From Chromobotia macracanthus (Eukaryota; Chordata; Actinopteri; Cypriniformes; Botiidae), in NCBI GenBank assembly GCA_036877525.1, contig JAZGTH010000062.1:7372501-7436500 (forward strand): a stretch of 64,000 nt of DNA, given 5' to 3'. Positions 48,801-60,800 of this stretch are shown one piece after another (positions within the stretch are counted from its first letter, which is position 1; the number at the start of each line of letters is the position of its first letter). The translations under genes were made by a program, and so were the position numbers. The notes beneath the pieces were generated by a model. That model saw only the letters and a list, made by a program, of their open reading frames with translations, was not told the DNA's origin and ran no database searches.

Positions 48801-51800
48801 ATGTAAAAGCAGAGCGACCATTTTTGCCCATTGCCTAAAATAGCCTGTTTCATTAATGTAATAATTTACATTGATGTTTTATAATATTTAGTATTTAGTT
48901 TGTCACAGAAAAGTATTCAGACACTGAAGCCCCATTAAAAAAATGTGTGGCATTAAACAAGATTAAACCAAAGACAAACAAATCATGCTGCAGACCGTTT
49001 CATAGAAATAACATTTCTTAGCTCTTTTTGCAGTTATTTTACAAGTTACACGTGACAATTTTGGAATAAAATGAGAGACTTTTTTGTCATTATAATGTTT
49101 TCTTGCGGCCGAATATTTTGCATGAATTCATTTTATACAATTTATCCTATTTTACAGTCATTTCCTCCATTAATCTGTAAAGCAATGGACATAAAATAGC
49201 ACCTTGTCAGCTCAGATAAATATCCAAGTCAGTTCCATGATAACCCAAAGCAAACTATTGTGTTCAATTGTTAAATTTGTTACCCACCATAAAGATGTCA
49301 TTCTTTTTATGCGAAACACAAATATGTATGCAAATTACATGCAAAATAATTTGGACTTGGAGCTCTTTTATTTCTATCTAGTATCTCTTTCTCCCTCAGA
49401 AGTTTTTTTTGCTATGTATGTATGACTGACTGATGACCTGTGGCCAGTGTGAGAAGGATTTGTTACAATTAATAAAACCACCTTTTACCCCAGTGTTGCA
49501 TTGGGACTGCATGTGTTTATGCCTTACAAACGACAAACATTCTGATTTTGTCATTTGTTGGACACTTTTGCCCCGTTTTGCTGGTTTAATGGGTACCTCC
49601 ATGGTAACATTACCTGGCTGGTTAAGATAAAAATGAAATTGTGGGAATGACTTAGAATTACTTGGAAAAAATAAATCTAATTTGTTGTACTTAATTGCTT
49701 TTTTTTAAGCAGATGTGTGTGTTCTAAATTTACTTTAACTTGTATTTCATTGCAGACAATACAACAGCACATTATTTAATGTGTTCCTCATGATTTTTAT
49801 TGTTTTTTCTTCAAAAAAACAAAATTCCTATTTTGTAACACTTCAAAAAAAGTTGGAACAGGCAAGCCAGTCAAGTACCTGTATCCTCTTCCTCCGCAGC
49901 CAGGACTTTGTAATGTGTGCAGAATGTGGTTTTGCATTCTCTTGTTGAAATATGCATGGACGTCCCTGGAAAAGATGTCTTCTTGAAGGCAGCATATTGT
50001 GCTCCAAAATCTCTATGTACTTTTCAGCATTAATGGTGCCATCACAGAAGTGCAAGTGAACTTTACCAAGGGCACTGACACAACCCCATACCATGACAGA
50101 CCCTGGCTTTTGGACTTGTTGCTGGTAACAGTCTGGGTGATCCTTTTCTTCTTTGGTCCGGAGCACACAGCGTCCATTTCTCCCAAAAAATACCTGAAAT
50201 ACTGATTCATCTGACCACAGTACACGTTTCCACTGTGTGATGGTTCATCCCAGATGCCTCCGAGCCCAGAGAAGTCGACGGCGCTTCTGGGCACTGTTAA
50301 CATAGGGCTTCCTTTTGGCACAGTACAGTTTTAACTGGCATTTATGGATGTAACTACGTATTGTGGTACTTGACAAAGGTTTGCCAAAGTAGTCCTGAGC
50401 CCATGTGGTGATATTGCTTATAGATGAATGACGATTCTTGATGCAGTGCCGCCTGAGGGATCGCAGAGCACGGTTGTTCAGCTTAGGCTTGCGCCCTTGT
50501 CCTTTACGCACTGAAATTCCTCCACATTCCTTGAATCTTTTAATTATGTTATGCACTGTTGAAGGTGAAATAAGCAAATGTCTTCCTATCTTTCTTTGAG
50601 GAACATTGTTTTTAAACATTTCAATAATTTTCTCATGTATTTGTTGGCAAACTGGCGAGCCTCAGCCCATCTTTGCTCCTAAAGGACTAGGCCTTTCTTG
50701 GATGCTGCTTTTGTACCAAATCATAATTATAATCACCTGTTGACATCACCTGTTTCAAATCACATCATTATTTAACCAATTTACCTGATTACTAGCCCTA
50801 AATTGCTCCTGTTCCAACTTTTTTTGAAACGTGTTGCAAGAACCAAAATAGGAATTTTGTTTTTTTGAAGAAAAAACAATAAAAATCATGAGGAACACAT
50901 TAAATAATGTGCTGTTGTATTGTCTGCAATGAAATACAAGTCAAAGTAAATTTAGAAGTCACTACTTTTTTTGTGTGTGTTTTCCATACTGTCCTAACTT
51001 TTTCTGATTTGGGGTTGTAGTTACATTGTAACTTTCCTTGTAAACTGGCATGTAAACTTACTATTACATTACTAAATGTAATATTTTATAAACATAAAGA
51101 AAAAACATGTTGCTATTGGTGTTGCTGTTTATTATATCTGTGAAAGTGCAAAAGAAAATGTCAGCAGAGAAAGTGACCATCTGAACTACTCGCCCAACTG
51201 GGTCAGCAAAAAATAAAATAAATTCTTATGTTCCATCCTGCACAAGCAGCCTTTTGGCCTCCTAGAGCCTCTCCATCCTCTTTTTCTTGATCTCCTGGCT
51301 TTTTGCATTCTGTGGGGTTTCTGCTGAGTCAGAGGCTTCTTATTGCTATGCCAGTGCAGGATTTACCTCCCTATGCCGTGACACAGATTTACCTCTCTGT
51401 AAAGTGGGATATAAATAGATTTCACTGAGGAATATTAAAATAAGGATGGATCCTGGTTTGGGAAACCCAGGGAATTCTTTAGTCCAATGGAAGCTCCATG
51501 CAGTACTGTACTCATTACTCTAATACCCCAGGTTATAATTGTAATATTGGCACCGTTCTGATTTCCTCACACTATTTGACAGCAATGCTATTCGTCACAG
51601 TTTGAATAAGCTCACAGGGGGTATGCTTCCTACTAGATGTTTTATCAACAATTATATGCAGTTAAATTGTGTTTTTGACACACACATACTGATCAAATGT
51701 ATAACTTGAATGCGCTGTAAGTCACTTTGCATAAAAGCGTCTGCCAAATGCATAAATGTAAATAAATGAAAATGTAAACTCTTAACTATAATTGTCTTAA

Positions 51801-54800
51801 CTTTTTTGTTCTTGGGGAGGAAGTTATGGTTACATTTTTTTCCCAAACTGTTAAAACAAAATTAGCTTTCATGTTTATAAGCATTTGATTTTTGTAAGAA
51901 TTGTACATTTTTTGTTACGTTCACAGCCAGGAAGTATGAAAGTGGCGAGTTTTTAAATATCACAAACATCACGCGGGATCAAGCTGGAGATTATGAGTGC
52001 AGCGCAGAAAACGACATTTCTTCACCCGACACTAAAACTGTGAGAGTCACAGTGAACTGTGAGTACAATATTCCTATACATTTGTTTCTATTTGCGCACT
52101 GTCAGATAGCATGGAATCTCACGTACGATTACACTGAATGTGTTTTCTTTCCCTTATTCACTGGAGATATGAGCTCTGTTCTGAGACCTAGTAAGCTGTC
52201 TTGCAGTTTGCTGCCTGAATATGTGACCGTAGGCGTGATGTTACTTTTATAACAGTTCTATAAAAGTTCTTTAGACTTTAATATGAGAGAATTATTAAGA
52301 ATTATATTAGGAGTTAAATATAATACCTTCCTTTAAGAACACAGTATGGCCAGATATTTTGTCTATTTTTACAACAGTAAAAAAATAATTTGGACTGAAG
52401 CTAAAACAGGTATAAACTAAGCAGCACACAGACTGTCAGCTTGTCTAGAACACAGTTAACCAGAATCATACAGCAAAAAGGCTAAATTGGCCCAGTGCTA
52501 TTATGCTAAATGTCAGCACTTTTGGAAAACCACTTATCCAATCAGATTAGAGAATCAAAACTGCTGATTTAATTGGTCTTAGATTTGTTTTTTTAATGAG
52601 GTCATCACAATATATTCTTGAATTGCCTAAGAATACAATTTAGATAAAAGCATATCCAGTAAAATGTAAAGTTTTCCCTAGGCTCAAATGGTAGAGCACT
52701 GTGTTAGCAGCGCAAACGTTGTGGGTTCGATTTTCAGGTAACACATACTGATAATAATGCATATGCTGACTGCAAAGTAAGTCACTTTGGATAAAAGTAT
52801 CTGCCAAATACATAAATGTAAATGTATCCAAGGAAGCAGAAACAGCCATTACTCCAGTCTTTCTTCTGTATCTCCAAGTGGCGTAAGGGTTGAAATTAGA
52901 ATAGGACTCATGGTACTGGAGTTTCTTAATTTTTAACAAGAGAATTCCCTTTTTGTATGGGATGGAGTGATTAATTTTCAGTAAAGAATGGACTCAGTGT
53001 TATAAGAAGTCTTCTATTATGCAGGTAATGAGTCTCTCAAAGTGGGAAAAGACAGTAATGAGCACTCCAAGCATTAATGAATTATGCTGACTTTACCCAT
53101 CATGCTCTTGGTGAGGATCTGCCCACCCACCGAATACAGTGGAAGAACACTTGACAATTTCTCTTCCTTTTATCTTATAAGCTGTTTTGTTTCATCTGTG
53201 AGATCATTAATCTCTTTGTCTGTGTATATACCATATGCTGAATCACAGATGCAAGAGCCCATAAATCAGATTCCCACGACTTCCACGCCGGAATAAATGT
53301 GGCGTTTAGACCATCAAATGCCGGTTCCGTCACTATCTTGCAAACTTAGACTAATGGGCAGATAACCACTTTGAAATGTCAAGATTTTAGTGGGGCTGGT
53401 TCAATGACATGGATGAGGTCATAAGTCATATCACATCTCCACCCCGTCTATTGTATTGACACTCTCTAATGAGGACTGAAGCTGAGATGATAGAGGAACG
53501 GCCCACTGCTGAGTCTGCTGTTCAAAGAACAATTTAGTTTAATTTAATTTAATTTCATAGCCACTATTTTTCACTGTTCTATAGATCAGTGGTTTTGGAA
53601 ATATGAGAGAATATGTCTCACAATATTATCTGACATTAGTTTTGAAAACATTTTCACTTGAAATTAATCACTAGAATGTACACAGAAAACACAGATGTAC
53701 TGTTTTGTTTGATTTTATAAAAAAAATATGATGTATTATTACTTACTACCATATAAACCACCTGTACTGTTCTGTGTATATGTACTGTACATTTTAATAT
53801 ATTTTAAAGTTAGTAAAAACGTGTGTGTGCGTGTATGTGTGTACATGTATATGATATGTCAATGCCATCTCAGGTTTTTCAGGTTTTAATGTAGCAGTGC
53901 ATGATTTACATTAATGGCAGCAATACCAGCAGCCCTAGTTTGCTGTGATATGCTGAATGGAGCAGAAGAAGGTTTGGCCCTGCCTTAATCCCAGAGTATC
54001 AATCACAGCACTTTTCCACACTATAGCTGGAGGCCTCCAGCCTAATTGACGTGCCAATGCTGGAATTAGAGCAGATGTGTTATCTCGCCATCACATACCA
54101 AAATAAAAGTGCGAAGGATGTGAGAGGACTTCTGCCAGCGCCCGTTGCTTCGCTCAGAGAAATCCTTGTAGAATATGTAGAGCTAATAGGATTTTATTAA
54201 TCCACAGTCCAGTAAAAACCTTCTCCGTGGAGCATTGAGTCCTGCTGTATTGACAGCATCATGACATAATGCGATGCCATACTGTGTACTATATTACAAC
54301 TGTAATATGCCGGACAGTTGAAAGGTGGTTTTGTGAGGTATATTATTTGACGATTGTTGATTTATTTTAAGCAGGCTAGTTTACATTTATATTTATGCAT
54401 TTGGCAGACACTTTAATCCAAAGCGATTTACATGGCATTCAAGCTATACATTTTTATTAGAATGTGCTGTCTGGGAATTTGAACCCACAACCTTTTGCTG
54501 TGCTAACTCAATGCTATACCAGTTGACCTACAGGAACATTAAGCAAAGTTTAAATTGAAATACATGAATTTTCATGAGGTTTTCGTGTGGGCGGAACTAT
54601 TTCTGATGTGACACTGCTGAGACCTTTTCTTTGTATTCTATGTTTATTAGCCTAACACGACTGCAGATAGTGATTTGACTGTGGAATTTCAAGGGTAATC
54701 AGTATAATTAAATACATAAAATAATATAAAATAATCTGAAAATAATTACAGCTTTTAGGCAAGTGCAGAACTGACCTTCAGGTTAATTGCAGATTATGAC

Positions 54801-57800
54801 CACTAACTGAAATTAGCTTATTCATTAAGTGAAAACTAATTCTGTATGTGTGCATGTGTATGCATTTGCATGTGTATTTTAATGCATTTATGGTATGTAT
54901 TTGTTCATCTTAACTTTATTAAAGTCACAAGGATCTACCTGATTCAGCTCAGTGTTACAGAAATTCATTTAGCTACCACGTGCAAGTCAAAAATAAATTG
55001 TAGAACATCATGAATAGGATTTTTTCATTAAGAATCATCATTATCGAAATCAAAACATTATTTTTGTCAACAATATTTTTTGTATATCCTGCATGTGTTT
55101 ACAGTTGTGGTAATTTTCAGTAAATAATAAGAGCCCAATGGACCTCATTCATTTACTATTATTGTTGATGCTTGTTCCCTAGTGAGTCCTCAGATAATCA
55201 ACTGTCAGCCTGCGAAGGTCATGTAGATCTTTCAGCTAACTGAATCTTCTTGAAATAACCTTTTATCACGAAGGATTTTACCCACAAATAAAAATTCTTT
55301 AAACAGAAGTTTCATTTTTAGCCAATTTGTCTAATTTTTTTTAACAAGCAATTGTTCAAACAGATGCTAAACCTTTGCACTTACTTAAAGCAATGGTTCA
55401 CAAAAAAACTTACATTTTTTACATTCCCTTCAATCAACATGTTGTTTCTTCCATAACATTGACTTTGTGATTAACTTTGCAACAGTATACAGGGTGGAAT
55501 TATCTGAGACAGAGTACTGACAAAAAAACTGACAGAAACTTTAATTTTGAGTAAAATATTCTTTTAAATCCATCCACTCTCAAACATTCCCAAATCTTAA
55601 TGCCTGACACATATCAACTAAAAAATCATTTGGCGTGCAATTCTGCTATCTTGCCATGACTTGCTGTTATCAATGTTTTACAACAACATTTGCATTTTAA
55701 ATTGACTGTGACTGTTCTGATTTGAAAGTAGATGAAAGTAAATGAAACACTATTTGTCTTTTGTGATATGACTGGTTTATATTATATTTCTGATGGAATT
55801 CATGCCAGATGTTTAATTTGAAGTTACACCTTCGCACAGGCACCGTTCAGTTGCTGCCACTATAGACCAAAAATAAAAATACATACAACAAATAAACAAA
55901 TATGATGGATTAGATGATGTCATGCAGTTACACAGATCATTAGAACGTTTATGCAATACAATGCTGCTTTTTAGAAGCAATGTAATGTCTTTGCTTTGTA
56001 TATCATGTTGTCAAGACATAAATTAATGTGTCATGGAACAACCACGTTCTGCAAATTATGAACAAAAAACACCTCCCTTACATTCCTTTAAACCCTCTGG
56101 TGTTTTTCTATTTGCAGTCAGAAAGGAATTGGTGTTAATGTGTTAATGTATTTGCAGTGTTGTTGCATGTATATGTTAAAATTGAGACTAAATAAACATA
56201 TATTAAAAAATGTTACAAAATACACATGCTCACAGGTGTCCTAATTTTTTCACATGGCTGTATATGTATATGTGTATACATGTATATACTGGTATATAAA
56301 ATACAGCTAAGTATTGCTTTCTTGTTGAAGTCTTAAAGATGAACTGTTATTTTTCCAGATGTAAATCTTCCACATTTACATGGGTGAACGTTCAAAGATG
56401 TCTGGACAAAGATGTGTGTGCGCTGTGAGGGTTAGATTAAGGTCCGCTGTGCATCCATTATGTTTTCGACAGTGTGATTCAATTATTCTGCAATTATTCC
56501 AAATAACAGAAAATCCTGTTTACATGGCAGTTTCCTATTCAAGTTATTGTTCTAATAGGGCTGCTATTGCAGTCTGTGTAAACATAATCATTGACTGAGG
56601 CTGTATAGTGCAGCTTAAACTTCAGCTTTAATTTGAGGGTATTCACACAATCTGTGAACAATGATGCAATTACAGCCCTTTCTCAGGCTTTTTTAAATTG
56701 GCTTCTCAGGTATTTCTGGCCGAGCATGTCACCGTGTTCCAGTATTCATCAGAAAGTCTTAAGTTCATTTTACACATTTGCATTTGGAGCCTGTTGCTGG
56801 GGTTTCCCGACGTGGAGATCAAAGACTTGTCAGTTACAATAAGCCTGTTTTCATTAAGAATCAGAATAAACCGAAGAAACAAAGTAAGTATCTGCAAATC
56901 ACCTGCCTTGAACAGAAGAGAAAAAGAACCACTTGTGAACCCAAAGAATATCGCCCTATTTGTGAGACAGCTGTGTGTCATGCCCCAAGGCTTTGGTAGC
57001 TAATTCTGTCTCTCATGACGTTAGTGATGTAAGTGCTTCCTAATGTAAAGTGAATTGCAATGAAGGTGAATGCTGCTGATGCTACCGGGCTGAAGAGTAG
57101 AATGCAGTTGGTCACCCAACCTAAATCCTATTGAGTTAGTCATTAACTTGCTCAATATAATTGATATGTTTTACTCACTGAAGATGGCTAATTACACCTT
57201 TTCCACCTGCCCAAAACAAACAAACTCTAGCGATGACATCACCAAGGTCCTATAGGCTAGGAATATCAGGCCCTTGTTGAATACAAGGGATTTGCTGTAG
57301 CGTTTCGAAGAAGACGACCTCATTAAGTTTATTGATTTGTTCTGCTACGTTTGGTCTTCTAAATGGACAGCCTGTGTATATTAAAGGCTGTAATTCCTAC
57401 AATGTTCAGGGTTTATGGACATATATTATGTCTCAAATCCAAGATGGCAGTTTGCACTTTAATCAGATAGTTACAAATGAAGTGACAAAACACTCTCCGT
57501 TATTATGAACCAAACTATTAGCGTCAACATTTTCATTTAAAACTCCTTCACATATAGTTTGTAAAATGTCAGTTCTGTATGAATTATGTACGAACAACAA
57601 CATTATGTATAATGTATGAACAACAACATAATTCACTTCACATTACACACTACAGTTCCCATTTACTTACATTCCTTTCACTGTCACAGCTATTAGTGGC
57701 TGAACAAAGCTTGTTTTGGTCATCAGTCTGTTCGTCTTAGTTGAATTCAGCCTTCTTTGTGGTGTTTGTTTGCAATTAAAGACTCAAGTCTGTTATTGAC

Positions 57801-60800
57801 TTGACATTTTACTCTGATTATATCCAGACATAGACAATTAGATTTATTACACACTGAACAAATGTTAAGCTATACGGCTATATTCATTGGGTCTTGCAGC
57901 TGGCTGCGTTGTAGCCAACTGAGCACATGTTAAACATAAGGCCCAATTTCATAGAATTTTGAGATTTATCCAAGGAAAAATCCAGTATTACTGGACATAG
58001 TCCAATGGTCCAGTCCCATTATTTTCTGTACAGTTTGAAGTATGACTTTGAAATTGTGGCAGGTTTCCCAGTCAGTATAAATCTGAGAAAATTTCCTGGA
58101 CATTCTCAAGCAATGAAAGAGTGCTTGTGTCTGTGAGATCTGAAGAGAAGGATATGGGGGAGGTCTTTGGATGGCATTTAGTGTAATTGTACTTCAGGAG
58201 AAAGTAGGAAACCAGCCAGAAGAAGTCAATCTTACCAGCTGTTCAGAGCTGTGCTCACAATAGGCTTTTGAAATCAATTAAAGACATTATGTGTGAAATA
58301 ATTCTTAATAACCATTCAGTAATAGTTTAGGGTTCCCTTGCTAGGATGTAATATATATAAGTTGAAGTAATGACAGACTTTGACCAGCTGAACTGTTTAT
58401 CTTCAAAACAGTGAACTTTCTACCTCTGATGCAAATACTAACAAAAGACTGTTATACATTTTCATAAATGTCTCTGTGAATTGTGCCCCATTGACATTAT
58501 AGGATCTCACGAACAAGTAGCTGATTGCCTGGATTATCCCTCTTCATCGTGTTTTTACAATATGGTCCCTATTACTCATTTTGACTCGCTAAAAGTTAAT
58601 TTGTCTGTTTACATAGATTTGTGACAGCATGGTTAATGATGTAATTTAACTAAATACTTTGCCCCCAAAGCAAGTATTCTCTATGGGACACCAAAAGCCT
58701 GTGTTTCTTAGCATGAGTGGTATTTATAAGGATTGGATGTGTTGGAGAAGCAACATGATGTTATTCTTGATATTTAAATGGAAAACTTAATGAATTAATA
58801 AATCTTGGCTGCTAAACCCAGAGCCGGCTAACAGAATAGGACAGTGAGGCAGAGACACAATTGGAGCAGCCTCTCTGTTTGTAAGCTGATAAGTCATGGA
58901 CTGATGAGTCCATTTCTTAATTGTGGGGAAAACTCATTTTAGGCTCTGGCTGAAGAGGTGGATTATGAATTGATCTTTTAATTAAAGTAACATGTTATAG
59001 TTGTTGAGAGAGATAAAGGTGCAAGCTTATAAATCATCTCTTCTTCCAAAACCACTTTTTAATATGTGACAAATCAATTATTTTTGGTCAAGAGATGTTC
59101 TGGTTTTGTATATGCACACGGGAACACCAAGATCAGTGAACTTCAAAGTCAATTGACTGTCGTCCAGATATTAAGAAACCACAAACAGAATTAGCATACA
59201 TTTTCTATTTAACCCACTAGCCTCTGAGCCATCAACTCAGAAATTTAGGAGATTAATTACGTCATGCCTAGATTTATCTCAACAAAAAGATCATTGCATT
59301 CGACAATTATTCAACTTGCTATTTGGCTGTGTCACATCTGTGCATAATAGAAGGATCAGGACACTGAGCCCTGTTGGCATGTATTGATGTATTCAGCGAT
59401 TTGTGTGCTACTGTGTTTGCAGGTATTCTCAAACATAATCTCCGCCTTGTCATTTTAATTCACGTTTGTGATAAAGCCACAACGGGTAAATTTGTCAAAC
59501 GGGAAGCCCCACAGCATCCGTATTCCATGCGAGCGTTGCTATTGACCCTCCCATCTGGTAGAGGCTTAGAAGCTCATCCATGATTACAATACAGTTACAG
59601 TATTTTGTTATGAAGCCTGTAAATTAGTAGGATTGTAGGGCTTCGTGATTTTCACACTGCTGTTCTGCATGAGACACTCAGTATATGTTTTCTCCTCAAA
59701 AGACCTAAAAAAAATCTAATTCAGATTTTCCTCAGATTTTTTCTCCTCTTCAAAAATGTAATTGAAAAGCTATGAACATGATTTTAATTCATTGTCTGGA
59801 AATCACATTAGAACTCTTTTTTAAAAGCACAAAATTTAACATAAATATTTACTCGTGTTTAATATATTTGTATTTTAAATATTAAGGTGTTTTTTATTAT
59901 TAACTGCATTTGTTGATGGTTATGCTCCATATGCTGTGCTGTGATTGATATTTTTATTGTAAAAACTGAAACACTGGAACATTATTGGAATATTTGAACA
60001 TTATGTTGTATCAGTTGAGTGACAATTTCATCATTTTGGAACATCAAATGGTCCATTGTTAAGTAATGCTGTGAAAGATTAGCGGATATGTTTGCATTCC
60101 TCCTGCTTCAAAATATTTTGATATTGGAAATTAAATTAAAAACTTCGTCCCCACTGACGCGTTATCACTGCAGTATATGCACTCAAAAGCTTTTAATTAA
60201 TGTGAAGAATTGTGGTTGCAGTTGTGGCTAATGCTTTGTTTTCCTCCCTGGATGCTTTCTGCTAATGCAGTTTTATAATGAAGCGGATCATTCCTCAGTG
60301 ACGACAGATGCAGTTGTTAGACACCAGAACTTAGCCGTGTGGATATATATCAGAGCCAGCTTCTCTGCTCTTGTGCTATTAGGCAGCCTGCCAATAGTTT
60401 ACAATACAGCTCAGTAATGAACGACACAGAAACATGTTCATCATATCTCACCGACAGAAGATTTCAGTCTCTCCAAATCTCAGTTTTTACGTGCAAAACA
60501 CCTAAGATGAATTAACTTAAAATCCATTTGTATAAATTCCAATATAGAGGAGTTTCAGAGATTTGAAACAGACACAAACAAATATTGTACCAGACTCAAA
60601 GATATTTCTAGGAAAAAGGTCTCTGTTCTGATTGGCTTACCCCAGCTAACAGGGAACATTCTCAAAACATTGGCTAAGGTTCTCTAAAAGTTCTCTCAAA
60701 CTTATCAAAAATGTTTTTACAGTAATGTTAGCAGAATGTTTCTTTAACATTATATATTATATGAAAAACATTATTCATAAGTAGTTAGTGGAACACTTAA

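Larger units (their letters stand above)
46727..51926 (+). other. negr1 intron 3 (about 5.2 kb)
   Basis: It runs from GTGGGT to the acceptor TTCACAG and separates the two halves of Ig2. It holds a palindromic-family copy (47.3 kb), the broken Tc1/mariner transposon (49.7-51.0 kb) and a SINE tail (51.7 kb). No other gene is seen. Confidence 0.85.

Noticed and set aside
50013..50321. Separate minus-strand frame inside the transposon, first read as a frameshift
   Set aside because: The transposase blocks at 50248-50619 and 49846-50166 are in the same frame, interrupted by a TGA and not a shift. This frame is a shadow.
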